Source: Cocos nucifera
Taxonomy: Eukaryota > Streptophyta > Magnoliopsida > Arecales > Arecaceae
NCBI GenBank assembly: GCA_006176705.1
Contig: QRFJ01000085.1
Location: 392,249 to 456,248 of the forward strand
Length of the DNA stretch: 64,000 bases
Direction of reading: 5' to 3'
Shown here: one piece after another, positions 22,707-36,245 of the stretch
Numbering within the stretch: position 1 is the first letter of the stretch
Layout: each line of letters starts with the position of its first letter
Made by a program: the position numbers and the translations under genes
Notes under the pieces: model-generated
Told to the model about the DNA's origin: nothing
Seen by the model: only the letters and a program-made list of their open reading frames with translations
The model's database searches: none

Positions 22707-23515
22707 AGATTCTAGTTAGATACTGTAATTTTGACTTGACCAATTTGTTTAGGGATTTTATTTTTAAACAAATTAGCTCCCACTATTTTCTCGGATCCCT
22801 ACACTCCCTCTGTAGAGATGCGAAAATCTCCGCGATTGATGATTTCTAGTGGGTGGTGCGGTCTCACCAACTGACTCATCACCTCACCTAACAGTTATTG
22901 GTGATGGGTTAGCCAATGAGTGAACAACTCTTGTTCAATGATTCTCTAATCATGGTGCACCCAAACTTGGTCTCTAATTCATGAATCTCACCGTATCCGG
23001 AATATTGATCCACTCCTTAGTTAAGTCAGACCCACCATTTGCATAGACTGGGTTCCTAATTGAGGTCTCTCACCGTATCCGAATATTGAGCCCAACTCAT
23101 CCTCCAGCCCATAGCATCCAATGCCTAATAGACATGGTTGCGTCTTCCCGGTGCAACTGAGCCACTGTATCCAGCCGAGAACAATCAACCCCGGGAAGGG
23201 CCCGCACGTCTACAATGGTGGAAGACCTCGGACTTAATCTTTTCTTAGGAAGAATTGATTCAGGTCTCTTTAAACTTAACTTATCTTAGTCATAACAATT
23301 ATGACTAACCTAGTGGCATGGGTCAGCTCGGATTATTGACCACCTCAGATTAGAACTATGTCAACAGATATGGCCAGGTAAGTGAGACCGGTGGAAGGAA
23401 TATGCCATTAACTCGTACAAGAATGCATTCAGGTCGAGTAGCTTTCAATTAAAAACCAGTCGGTCGTATATGCCAAACTTACCTTAGACACCAAATTGTT
23501 GAGTCAGAACCAATT
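22707..23515 (-). other. Copia-1 leader, gag-proximal part
   Basis: Reverse complement of 26835-27654 in Copia-2. It stops abruptly at 23515, where a plus-strand LTR begins. The leader's middle (equivalent of 26122-26834, about 713 bases) is missing from Copia-1, and the remainder resumes at 38509. No coding potential. Confidence 0.8.
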
Positions 23516-24826
23516 ATGCCCTAGAAGCCAGAATTGGCTGACACTTGTAATACACTTCTAGGGGCAAAATTATAATTTTGACTATAATTAATGAAATGGG
23601 TTATTTTCTATCACACATGTGTATTTAGTGTCTGTGATACATCCTTTGAGTTAATGGTAATGATAATTCATATTTTCAAGAGTTGAAAATTTAAGACATG
23701 AATAATCATTATTAACTCATAAACAGCTCCCGACCATAGGATCATCATGAGGATGGTGATTGATCCGGAAGGTTGGTGTACGATCGCTTCTCTTTAGTAG
23801 ATGAGTCTTGAGTCTACGGTGTGGAGACACCGGAGCGAGAGTACAGGTACTCGTTAGAGAACGAGGGCACTGAGCGTGACCACCTCGAGTAGTCATTAGG
23901 AAGTCTACCTTCTCGTCAATGACTGACTCGATGCTGCAGTAGTGTGTCTGGTTCTTTGACCTGAGATGCATCGGCAGTTCACCTTGAGGGTGTTATAGTT
24001 TGACTACACCATTACTCGGTCTCCTAGCCATATGGAACCCTGAGGTGTATGTTGGCTGTGACATGTTCATTGTAGAAACTGGATTGCATCAAGATGGGAT
24101 CTATCTACCTCGGTGGTAGAGGAGTAGCCCTATGATGATCATGAGAATCAAGTCCTGAAGCCCATGGCCATGGCAGAGTGAAATAATAGAAAGAGTTTCT
24201 ATTTAGATTTTCACATTGGACTCGAATCGAATGATTACATCATATGACAGAGACTAGGGTTTGACGAGTTCACCTTAACCCTAATCTGATCGGGGCTCAA
24301 GATAGAAGAACTTAATCACACAGGTAGCTGCACCAAGAGGTTCGCATTCAGCTCTGATGGGTTGCCACCATATACTGCTAGGTGTCACTGGTGGATTTTG
24401 GGAGCAATTAGAATGATTTAGATGATCGATCATTCTAGCTGTTCGAATCAGAAGAGTTCTGATCCATCGAAAGGAGTTTCGATGATATCTATGATAGAGA
24501 TCATGACATATCCCATTACCATACAGAACTGAACCTAACTGGGTCACACAAACAAGGGTTTGAATCTGGTGATCATCAATTGAACTGATCTAGTTCAATT
24601 GATCTGAATGAGATTCAATTAGGTTCAAGGAAATCGTGCTAGCACTCGATTGAACCTAACGTTCTTCTTTTACTATCATAAATAAGTTGTCCTGACTGAG
24701 CCAAAGGAGTTTGTGCTCAATTAGAGGCCTTCATATGGTCTGACTGGAGGTTGTCCAAGTCAGAATAGGTTGTCTTATTTGTAAGACATTACCTGCCATT
24801 TTTGGTCACCTGCCATTTCTTGTTCT

Positions 24827-24893
24827 TTGACTTTGGTCAAAAGTCTACCTTTGACTGGTCAAACATTGACCATTGACCCTTTGACTTTTGACC
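24827..24893 (+). promoter_or_regulatory. W-box (TTGAC) cluster in Copia-2 LTR
   Basis: Six TTGAC cores on the plus strand and two GTCAA on the other, packed in 67 bases about 310 bases upstream of the TATA box. Two more VGGTCA-like repeats flank it. The cluster is kept in all LTR copies of the family in this window. Confidence 0.6.
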
Positions 24894-25199
24894 ACATGTC
24901 ATGCACCTATTGGAGAGCTGGTGGGGGCTTGTCCCCCTGCCAGAACCTGGCAAGGAGAAGGGCGCACGCCAAGGGTGGCGTGAGCCCAAGTAGGAGGCGC
25001 CTAGGAGTCCTTGTTGGACAAGGACTCCACCTCCCTTTTGGATTCCAATCAGAGTTCTACTAAGAATCCAGTTTGACTGGTCTTAGGCGCCCTCTAAGGA
25101 GGAATCCAGGGGTCTCTATTTCCAACCAATCAGATTTAGATCTGATTTCACAAAGGGTTGTGATTGGTTGAGAGGAAGAGGAGTTGGATCACAAGAGGT

Positions 25200-25208
25200 C
25201 TATAAATA
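25200..25208 (+). promoter_or_regulatory. TATA box of Copia-2 5' LTR
   Basis: CTATAAATA, followed by AGACCCTGCGCCCAA, an arrangement kept in the sister LTRs. Probable core promoter of the element. Confidence 0.6.
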
Positions 25209-25791
25209 AGACCCTGCGCCCAACCCTAATCCTAAGTGAAAGTGAATTCAATAGAGATTTCCCACGCCCCAAGGCTGCCTCTCCCCTCCTTCTCCATGCC
25301 ATACTCTCTTCTCCCCTTGCTCTCCACGTCCAAAAGTGTTTTGGACTTAGTTTGGTGCGATTCAGATCAAGGAAAGGCGATCAAAAGCAAGAAGGCTGCG
25401 CTGCTGCAAAAGGACGACTGCAGATCTTCAAAAGAGTTTTGAAGATCCTCCAGATCAGATCCAGATCTGATTTTTGGAGGTGTGATAGAGAAGAAGAGGA
25501 TTCTCCAGATCCAACCCGAGTGGATACCGGTAGAGGCCAGGCGCTTGCGTGGCTAAGATCCAGAACCTTCCGCTGCAATCAGGATCATCTACAGGGTAAT
25601 AGGATTACCCAAATCAGGTAAATTAAATTTGATTTAATTTATCTTATTTTATTTTATTTATTAAAATAATAAGAATCAGATCTGAAAATATATCAAGATC
25701 TGATTAAGATCAAGAGAAAATTTTTGAAATATATCTCTTGATCTAATCAGATCTGAACGAACCTGGACCGGGAAATCAGGATTTCCCTTCA

Positions 25792-27654
25792 ACTGGTATC
25801 AGAGCCATGGTTCTAAATTATTTAGATCTAATTTTAATTTTATTTTAATTAGAAAATAAAGTGATTTCAGATGTCACATGAGATGTGATCAGATCTGAAA
25901 TCAGAAAAAATTAAAATTAAATGATTTGGATCTAAGATTAGAAGATATGCATGACTAGTTCTAGAATAGAATAGTTCTATAGAATAGTCTTGCATGTTTT
26001 GATTTAATCTGATTAAATCATATTTTAGATCTTTTTATTTACTATTTTTTGATATTATAAGTGTTATAATAACATCTAAAAAATAGCAAATAAAAATTAT
26101 TTAATTTTAAATATCATATGAGATATGATTGATGCATGTCTAGACTAGTTGTAGAATAGTTCTACATAATTATCTAGATTAGAATTTATTTTGATTAGAT
26201 CAATTTAAATCTAATTTTTTAGATTATTATGAGATAATTTAGATCTGAAAATATGCATGATTTGATACATGAGATGTATGCAAAATATGCCATGATTAGA
26301 TCTAATTTGTATATGAGATATATGATATAGATCTAAAACTGTTTTGTAGTATTACATGTTCCTGATTAAGGCGTTCCTCTTGGCCGTCCGGTCATAAGAA
26401 CGAAGAAGGGTTTAAAGGCCCTCTCTTCCCATTCGATGGGGTGTTCTTATGATGTGTAGGGGTGCTGCGTGTTCGTCCTTAATCAGAAACCCAAAACTTA
26501 CTTTCTGCAAAACCCTAGATCCTGAAACCCCAGGATTTATTGTGCATATTTTGTTTATGAACCCTACTTAATTAAGAATTAAGTTTATGGAAATATTAAT
26601 TAGGTCTAAAATTGAGAATTTCAGATCTAAGACATATTCATAATACTGGGTTCGGGCTTGGGTAGCTCAATTAGGTCTAAGCGGTTGATCAAACCGAATC
26701 AAGAGTTGGTTAGATGGGATCAACAATGCTTAAATTGACCAGCCTAATAGGATTAAGTCTGGGTCAAGATCGAGTCACGATCAAGCAAGACCTAATTAGG
26801 CTCAGAGGTTAGAGTCTGGATTGTAGGCTAACCCAATTGGTTCTGACTCAACAATTTGGTGTCTAAGGTAAGTTTGGCACAGACGACCGACTGGTTTTTA
26901 ATTGGAAGCTACTCGACCTGAATGCGTTCTTGTACGAGTTAATGGCATATTCCTTCCACCGGTCTCACTTACCTGGCCATATCTGTTGACACAGTTCTGA
27001 TCTGAGGTGGTCAATAATCCGAGCTAACCCATGCCACTAGGTTAGTCATAATTGTTATGACTAAGCCAAGTCTAGTTTAATGAGACCTGAATCAATTCTC
27101 CCTAAGAAAAGATTAAGTCTGAGGTCTTCCACCATTGTAGATGTGCGGGCCCTTCCCGGGGTTGATTGTTCTCGGCTGGATACAGTGGCTCAGTTGCACC
27201 GGGAAGATGCAACCATGTCTATTAGGCATTGGATGCTATGGGCTGGAGGATGAGTTGGGCTCAATATTTCGGATACGGTGAGAGACTCAATTAGGAACCC
27301 AGTCTATGCAAATGGTGGGTCTGACTTAACTAAGGAGTGGATCAATATTTCGGATACGGTGAGATTCATGAATTAGAGACCAAGTTTGGGTGCACCATGA
27401 TTAGAGAATCATTGAACAAGAGTTGTTCACTCATTGGCTAACCCATCACCAATAACTGTTAGGTGAGGTGATGAGTCAGTTGGTGAGACCGCACCACCCA
27501 CTAGAAATCATCAATCGCGGAGATTTTCGCATCTCTACAGAGGGAGTGTAGGGATCCGAGAAAATAGTGGGAGCTAATTTGTTTAAAAATAAAATCCCTA
27601 AACAAATTGGTCAAGTCAAAATTACAGTATCTAACTAGAATCTTTGACTCTCTA
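25792..27654 (+). other. Copia-2 leader with primer-binding site
   Basis: The primer-binding site TGGTATCAGAGCCATGG (25794-25810) lies two bases after the LTR and matches the 3' end of initiator tRNA-Met. The following ~1.85 kb is AT-rich and non-coding, then becomes GC-richer (26350-27600). It ends about 11 bases before the expected gag start, where the N run begins. Long untranslated leaders of this kind are known in Copia elements such as the Angela/BARE group; lineage is not decided here. Confidence 0.8.
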
Positions 27655-27679
27655 NNNNNNNNNNNNNNNNNNNNNNNNN
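27655..27679. other. Assembly gap, 25 N
   Basis: Exactly 25 unknown bases. Sequence quality changes abruptly here: upstream agrees well with sister copies, downstream carries frequent single-base insertions and deletions. Confidence 0.99.
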
Positions 27680-30600
27680 AAGAGAGAGATCCACCTCAAA
27701 TTAAGAACTATGTCCAACAGATTGCCAGATAAGTGAGACTGTGAAGGAATATGCCGTTATAAACCTCGTATCAAGAATGCATTCAGGTCGAGTAGCTTCA
27801 AATAAAACCCAGTCGGGATCGTAATATGCCAAACTTACCTTAGACACAAATGGTTGAGCTCAAAACCGAGTATTGCCTATGAAGCCAGAATTGCTGACAC
27901 TTGTAAATAGCACTTCTAGGGCAAAATTATAATCGGTTGGACTATAATTAAGAAATGGTATTTTCTTATCACACCTCTGTGTATTTAGTTGTCTGTGATA
28001 CATCCTTGGTTAATGGATAATGAATAATTCATATTTTTCAAGATGTTGAAAAATTTAAGACCTGATATAATCATTTATTAATCATAAAACGCTTCCCGAC
28101 ATAGAGATCATCATGATGAAGGTGATTGATCCGGAAAGGATTGCGTGTATCGATCGCTTCACTTTTTAGTAGAATGAGTCTTGAGTCTACGGTGTAGACA
28201 CCGGAGCGAAGTACAGGTACTGCTTAGAGAACGAGGCACTGAGCAGTGACCACCTCGAGTAGTCATTAGGAAGTCTGCTTTCTCCTTGTAGAGTGGGATG
28301 ACTCGCATGCATGTAGTAGTGTCTGGTTCTTTGACGTGAGATGCATCGGCAGTTCACTTGAGTGTTTTAGTTTGACTACACCATTACTCGAGTCTCCTAG
28401 CCATATGGAACCCTGAGGTTATGTTGGCTGTGACATGTTCATTGTAGAAACTGGATTGCATCAAGATGGAATCTATCTACCTCGGTGTTAGAGGAGCTAG
28501 CCCTATGATATCATGGAGAATCAAGTCCTGAAGCCCATGGCCATGGCAGAGTGAAATAATAGAAAGAGTTTCTATTTAGATTTTCACATTGGACTCGAAT
28601 CGAATGATTACATCATTGACAGAGACTAGGGTTTGACGAGTTCCCTAACCCTAATTGATCGGGGGCTCAAATTAGAAGAACTTAATCACACAGGTAGCTG
28701 GCACCAAGAGTTGCATATCAGCTCTGATGGGGTTGCACCATATACTGCTAGGTGTCACTGGTGGATTTTGGGAGCAATGAAAAGATTTAGATGATCGATC
28801 ATTCTAGCTGTTCGAATAAGAAGAGTTCTGATCCTCGAAAGAGTTTCGATGATTATCTATGATAGAGATCATGACATATCCCATTACCATACAGAACTGA
28901 ACCCTAACTGGGTCACACATAACAAGGGTTTGAAATCTGGTGATCATCAATTGAACTGATCTAGTTCAATTGATCTCTGAATGAGATTCAATTAGGTTCA
29001 AGGAAATCGTGCTAGCACTCGATTGAACCTAACGTCTTTTCTTTTACTCATCATAAATATGTTGTCCTGACTGAGCCAAAGGAGTTTGTGCTCAATTTAG
29101 AGGCCTTCATATGGTTCTACTGGAGGGTTGTCCAAGTTCCAGAATAGGTTGTCTATTTGTAAGACATTACCTGCCATTTTTGGTCACCTGCCATTTCTTG
29201 GTTCTTTTGACTTTGGTCAAAAGTCTGACCTTTGACTGGTCAAAAAGTTGACCATGACGCCTTTGACTTTTTGACCACATGTCATGCACCTATTGGAGTA
29301 GCTGGTGGGGGCTTGCCCCTCTGCCAGAACCTGGCAAGGAGAGGCGCACGCTCTAAGGGTGCGCGTGAGCCAAGTAGGAGGCGCCTAGAGTCTTGTTGGA
29401 CAAGGACTTCCACTCCCTTTAGGATTCCAATCAGAGTTCTAATAAGAATCCAGTTTGGACTGGTCTTAAGGCGCCCTCTAGGAGGAATCCAGGGTCTCTT
29501 TTTCAACCAATCAGATTTTAGATCTGATTTCACAAAGGGTTTGTGATTGGTTGAGAGGATAGAGGAGTTGGATCACGAGTCTATAAATAGACCCTGCGCC
29601 CAACCTAATCCTAAGTGAAAGTGAATTCAGAATAGAGATTTCCCACGCCCAAAGCTGCCTCTCCCCTCCTTCTCCATGCCACAATCTCTCTTCTCCCCTT
29701 GCTCTCCACCAATAAAGATTTTGGACTTAGTTTTGGTAGCGATTCAAGATCAAGGGAAAGGCGATCAAAAAGCAGAAGGTGCGCTGCTGCAAAGGACGAC
29801 TGCAGATCTTCAAAAGAGTTTTGAAGATCCTCCAGATCAGATCCAGATCTGATTTTTGGAGTGTGATAGAGAAGAAGAGGTCTCGCAGATCCAACCGAGT
29901 GGAGTAACCTGGTAGACGGCCAGGCGCCTTGCGTGGCTAAGATCCAGAACCTTCCGCTTGCAATTAGGATCATCTAGCAGGTAATAGGATTACCCAAACA
30001 GGTAAATTAAATTTGATTTAATTTATCTTTTTTTATTTTTATTTTTAAAATACATAAGAATCAGATCTGAAATATATCAAGATCTGATTAAGAGCAAGAG
30101 AAAATTTTTGAAATATATGTCTTGATCTAATCAGATCTAGACGAACCTGGACTCGGAAATCTCAGGATTTCCCTTCAACTGGTATCAGAGCCATGGTTCT
30201 AGATTATTTAGATCTAATTTTAATTTTATTTTTAATTAGAAAATAAAGTGATTTCGGGGATGTCACATATAGATTGTGATCAGATCGAAATCAGAAAAAT
30301 TTAAAATTAATATATTGGATCTAAGAACATGAAAGATATGCATGACTAGTTCTAGAAATAGAATAGTTCATAGAATAGTTTTGCATGTCTTTGATTTTTA
30401 ATATGATTAAATCATATTTTTAGATCTTTTTATTTCTATTTTTTGATATTATAAGTGTTATAATAACATCTGATAAACAGTAATAAAAAATTATTTTAAT
30501 TTTAAAATATCATGATGAGATATGATAGATGCATGCTAGACTATTGTTAGAAATAGTTTCTACATAATATTACTTATTAGAATTTATTATGATTTAGATC

Positions 30601-32160
30601 AATTTAAATCTTAATTTTTTTAGATATATTATGTGATAATTAGATTTGAAAATATGCATGATTTGATACATAAGATGTATGCAAAATTGCCGTTGATTAG
30701 ATTAATTTATATATGAGATATATGATCAGATTCTATAAACTATTTTGTAGATTAACATGTTCCTGATTAATGCGTTTCTCTGGCCGTCCGGTCATAAGAA
30801 AACGAGAAGGAATTTTGAAGGCCCTCTCTTCCCATTCGATGGGGGTTCTTATGACGTGTAGGGGTTGCTGCCGTGGTTTCGTCCTTAATCAGAAAACCAA
30901 AACTTACTTTCTGCAAACCCTAGATCCTGAACCCCAGGAATTTATATGATTGCACTAATTTTGTTACTGAACCCAACTTAAAATCTAAGAACTCTACAAA
31001 AGTTATAGTGAACTAAAAATATAGGTTCAAAAATTAAAAGAAACTTCAGATCCTACACCGATAACATATAATTAGTAACACTACAACTAGAGAGCCCAGT
31101 AATCGATCGGCCTTGGTGTAGCTCAAATATGGGTCTAAGCGGTTATTCCAAACCGAATACAGAAGTCTCGGTTAGGATGCGAAGCCACAATCAACAACTG
31201 CTTTAAATTGACCAGCCTATATGGATTAAGAGTCTGGGGTCAAAGAATCGAGTCACGATACAAGCAAAGACCTAATTAGGGGTCTCAAGAGTTAGAGTTC
31301 CTGGATTGTAGGCTAAAACCCAATTGGTTTCTGAACCTTCAACAATTGGTTCTAAGGGTAAGTTTTGGCACCATGACGACGCTGTTTTTTAATTTGGAAG
31401 CTACTCTGACCTGAATAGCGGTTCTATGGCGAGTAACGCATATATCCCTTCCACCGGTGTTCACTTAACCTGGCACATATCTGTTGACAACAGTTCCTGA
31501 TACTAGAGAGTGGTCAATAATACCGAGCCTGACCCATGCACTTGGTTAGTCAATTGTTATGGACTTTAAGCCAAAGTCTAGTTCAAGAGGACCGAAATCA
31601 ATTCTCCCTAAGAAAGATTAAATTCCGAGGTCTACCCATTGTAGATGTGCGGGGCCTTCCCGAGGTTGATTGTTCTCGGCTAGATACAGTGGTCAGGTTG
31701 CACCGAAAGACCAACCAGGTTATTAGGATTGGATGCTATGGGCCTGGAGGATGAGTTGGGCCTCATATTTCGGAACGGTGAGAGACCCAATTAGGAAACC
31801 AGTCTATGCAAACGGTGGGTCCGACTTAACTAAGGAGTGATCAACTATTTCGGATAATGATGAGATTCATGAATTAGAGGACCAAAGTTTGATGCACCAT
31901 GATTAGAGAATCATGAACAAGAGTTGTTACACGGTCATGGCTAACCCAGTCACCATAACTGTAGGTGATGTGATGGAGTTCCAGTTGGTGAGAACGCCCA
32001 ACCCACTAGAAATCAACTAAATTGCTAGCGAGATTTTCGCATCTCTACAAAGGGCAGTATAGGGATCCAGAAAAATATAGTGGGAGCTAATTTGTTTAAA
32101 AATAAATTCTAAAAAAATTGGTCAGTCAAATACAATATTAACATAGAATCTTTAGACCTC
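27680..32160 (+). other. Noisy second copy of 23333-27654 (probable assembly redundancy)
   Basis: The segment repeats the end of the Copia-1 leader (27680-27865), then the same junction into a plus-strand LTR (27866-30177), then the primer site (30180-30196) and leader (to 32160). It is in the same order as 23333-27654 but with many one-base indels. The unique nesting junction cannot plausibly have arisen twice, so I read this as the same locus represented twice. TATA (29581-29589) and W-box sequences are present but corrupted. Small open frames here are not genes. Confidence 0.8.
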
Positions 32161-32176
32161 ACATACCAAGGAAAAT

Positions 32177-35100
32177 ATGTCTGCAGTCCAACCCTAAGTG
32201 ACACGTCCACTAGACCAGACAACTAGATGACATGGAACCATTATAGAAGATTTGGCTCAGAATAACTACAAAATTATATTTGAAGGAATTCAGAAAGTTA
32301 ACAAAATGTTTGACCCAGGACCCTCGCAACCTTACCACTTCGTCCCATCAACTGAACAACAGAAGCATCTATTGGAAGAAATGGACACATTGCGAAATAA
32401 TAGGCCAGATACTACATGTTGGGCTCATGTCTGATGAGCTCTCGAGCGCACAGAAGATATCGGGACTGCTGCCAAATGCTTGACCTACCGCAGACGAAGA
32501 TCGTATTAGCGTGAACAGAGTCGCGGCAAGGAACCAATATCGCATCAACGAAACGATCTATTTAGGCATAGATGATTGCGATGGCATGCAGTCAGAATCA
32601 CTCGTCTACAGATGATCTAAGAACATGGAAGAGCTGGAAGCTCGGTTGTGGTAAGTTGGAACCTTGGATTTGCAGAACGATTTATTCTGTCAACACTTGG
32701 CAATGATGCTATTGGGCCAATTCATCATGATTTACCACATGCATAAACTTCAAAATTTCTTGGCCGAGCTGATGACATATGCCGGGTTACCGCTGAGCTT
32801 TCTATGAAGGTTCTAAGGCTCAATCTTGCTATGGAATCGGACTTCTTCCAAACAGAAAAATCTTATGGAAGAAAAGAAGTCGTGAAAAAGCAAAAGGTAG
32901 AAGGATCAAAGAAGACAAGAAGGTAGAACCGAAGAAGAAGGTCGACTGGCATAAGAAAGTGTTTCCATTGCAAAGCAGCGACGGCCATTGGAAGCCGGAA
33001 CCTGCCTAACTTACCTGGCCACCCTGAAGAACAAGAGGAAGGTCCTTCTGGTAGGTATGCTCGTTATTGAGTCTAACCTAACGGTTGTCTCTGCATCCAT
33101 CGGGTGCTTGACTTCTGTTCTAGTGCCATCTGTGCACTCTAGGTGCAGGATTCTTGAGGATATGCAGGAGGCTTGAGGGATGGAGACATGATCCTACGCG
33201 TCGGTAATCGAGCAAGAGTTTTGCCTGAGTATGCCGTGGGACATACCCTTCTGCGATACCAATCTGGTTATGAACTTAGTTTTAAAATCAACCTGTTATT
33301 AATGTTGCCTGCAAGCTAGCAGGATTTGATTTCTGTTTCATGCTTAGCAACAAGAAGGGTATTGATCACCTTCTTTAAGGACCATTGTAACATTCTTTAT
33401 GAAAGAAATAAAATTGCAAATGGTTTCCTCTTGTTAATGGTCCTTTATCAGCTTGGCAATATTGATGTACCTGTTTTTACTATCAGCAAACGGAATGCCA
33501 AACGACCTAGGGATAGTCCAAACGACAGATATCTATGGCAAGACCCTGAGAATTATGTCATATAGCAGAAGATGAGGAGTAAGCAAATTGGAGAAAATGG
33601 CTATTGAGTCCAAGTGACTTTGAGTCTATCCAACTTGTGAAATCTTGTCTTTACACGGCAAAATGACTAACTCTGCTTTGTTGGACATGGGGAGAGGGCC
33701 AACAGATCTCCTTGCCCCCTAGTAATATAATGGTGGGCCACATATCGATGTGCCGCCTAGAAGACAATTTTTTCTACTTCAGTACCTTAAACCGATGATC
33801 TGTCTAGGTATGGGTATGTGTAATCTTATGACAAATCTGAAGGCTTTATGAAAGTTCAAAGAATTCAGACATGATAGAAAACAAACTGGACCAAAAACCA
33901 TCTAAGGTTTCTCGAGTCAAGATCGAGGAGGTGAATACTCTTAGCCGAGAATTCTAGACTATCTTAAGGAAATGGCAAGTCTCTTCAATGGACTCACCAG
34001 GAAACAGCCTTAAACTCAACGGGGTTTCAGAACGAAAATCGGACTGTATTGGATATGGTTCGATCCATGAAATGATGCTTCACAACCTCCCAGATTTCTT
34101 TGAACTTCATTATAACTTCAATCTATTTACTGAATAGGGTTTCCCTCTAAAACCATTCCTACCAACACTTACCGTATGAGATATGGCACGGTAAGAACCA
34201 AGTCTGAGTCATTCATAAAAGAATTATGGGGTTGTCCCGGCTCATGTCAAAAGACAACAGGGACAAGTTAGAGTTTAGGTCCTTTCGCGCTCGATTCATG
34301 AAGGAATCCCAAAGATCAATTAGGAATACTATTTCTACATTTCCAGAAAGAACCACAATGTGAATGTGAGTCGACATGCCATATTTCTTGAAAATAGTTT
34401 ATTCAAGATAGTGCATTAAAAAGGAGATTAAGCTTGATGAGAAAGTCTCACAAGCAACGAGCTAAGGACCAAGGTGGAACCAAATCAGGCTTGAGCAATA
34501 AGACACTACCTCCTCCACCCTCGTAGATTCGGAAAGAGTTTTCTCGTCCCCCTGAAAGATACTTAGGTATTGATTTCGAGGACGTCAGAGGAAGATGTTT
34601 CCGCATAGGTAATGGTGCTTATGGGTGATGATCCCAACACCTACAACGAGGCGATATCGATATCGATCCGAGAAATGCTTGCGCAATGAAGTAAGATGAT
34701 CGACTCGATGCACTCAACCAAGTCTTGGACCTTGTAGATCCACCCAGAAGGTATAGTAAGCTATTGGGTGTAAAATGGATCTTCAAGAAAAGATGGTGGC
34801 ATGATGGAAATGTGGGAGACATTCAAGGCTAGACTGGTGGCATAAAGGGTTATAGTCCAACGTGCAAGGCTTGACTATCAGGATCCCTTTACCCCGGTAA
34901 GCTATGCTAAATCCATCGCACATTGCTGCTGTTGCACGCTATTTTCGAGTTATGAATATGGCAAATGGATGTGAAACAATACCGGCATTCCTAAATGGAT
35001 ATCTTGAGGAATGATATCTATATGGAACAGCCGCTGAGTTTTCACATCCCAGTGATACTGGCCCCAAGGTTGCAGCTCAAAGGTCCATATAATGACTTAA

Positions 35101-36233
35101 GCATGCATCTCGGAGCCTAGAACACTCGTTTCAATGATGTGATCAAAAGTTTGGTTTCATCAAAATGAAGAGGAACATGGTGTTTTCAAGGGTCAGTGGG
35201 AGCGCTGTGTCTTCTCGTATTGTACTGGAGAACACCTCCTTATTGGATGATATCCCCATTGTTGACATCAGTCAAGATTGTTGGTTGTCCAAGGAATTCT
35301 CCATGAAAGACTCTAGGTGAAGCATCTTTATGTCTAGGAATACGTCTATCGGATGACCCGAATAGGATGCTAGGCATTTCACAGAAGTTACATAGCAGGA
35401 AGTACTTAAGAGGTTTAGTAATGGAAAATTTCCTATTCTAAGAGGCGGATTAATACCCTTCAGACATGGTATTCATCTCTTTCAAGAGATGTGCCCCAGT
35501 ACATCTGAGGAAATATAGAAGACGCAGAGCAAGATCCTTATGCTTCTGCCATTAGGAGCCTCATGTTATGCCATGCTATTACCACGACCTGATATAGCCA
35601 TTGCTGTGAGGTCACAAGCAGATATCAGTCAAATCCAGGTGAAAACACTGGACTTCTTTGTGAAATTGTATTCTTCAGTACTTTGTTAAAGAAACTAAGG
35701 ATATGATGTTGGTCTTTGTAATGGAGAATCAAGTTCAGGGATAACAAGACTCGGACTTCATGTCCGATATATAGATGATCGACAATCGAGCATCTGGAAG
35801 TGCTGTTTGTGTGCAATGGGGAGCTGTCAGCTGGAAGAGTTCCAAGCAAACCTGTGATAGCAATATGTTCCACCATGGAAGCAGATATATAGCTGCATCA
35901 GAGGCTGCAAAGGAAGCCGTTCCTGGTACAAGAAGTTTGTTGCAAAATTGGAGTAATGCATCAGATGCCATTCCTCTCTTACGCGACAACAAAGGCGCCA
36001 TAAGCCCTTGCTAAGGAGCCGAGGTCTCAACCAGAAGTCCAAGCATATTGAGCGGCGAATCATCTCAATGCCGCGATGTATCTGAGAAAAAGTTAACGTT
36101 GAGGTTCAAAGGAGAGTCAACTCCGCAGATAATGTGTGCAGACCTACTTACAAAGCCCGTTTTGGGCCAGCAGAAGATCGAAGCCCACCTTGAGAAGATT
36201 AGGGACTTAGGACTTGCAGCCCCATTGCTTTGA
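32177..36233 (+). pseudogene. Copia-2 gag-pol, heavily frameshifted
   Basis: Starts at an ATG (32177) reading MSAVQP, the counterpart of the Copia-1 gag start. Recognisable in order: gag pieces (32250-32850), a zinc-knuckle region with CFHC-like start (about 32955-33000), the protease/pre-integrase region (33060-33480), integrase (33490-34330), RT (34700-35280) and RNase H (35750-36200). It ends before the polypurine tract. Almost every 30-100 bases a single-base indel breaks the frame, including in the YVDD box region (near 35215-35260). The mutation type differs from Copia-1, where substitutions dominate. This fits unpolished long-read sequence, so it may be less decayed than it looks. Confidence 0.8.
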
Positions 36234-36245
36234 CAAGTGGGAGAT

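Larger units (their letters stand above)
23516..25791 (+). mobile_element. Copia-2 5' LTR
   Basis: Starts at TATGCCCTAGAAGCC, lacking the terminal TGTTAGATA seen in sister LTRs, and ends GATTTCCCTTCA. A TATA box and a W-box cluster are present. Its reverse complement matches 16443-18723. A noisy second copy of the same LTR, with the same 5' junction, is at about 27866-30177. Confidence 0.88.
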
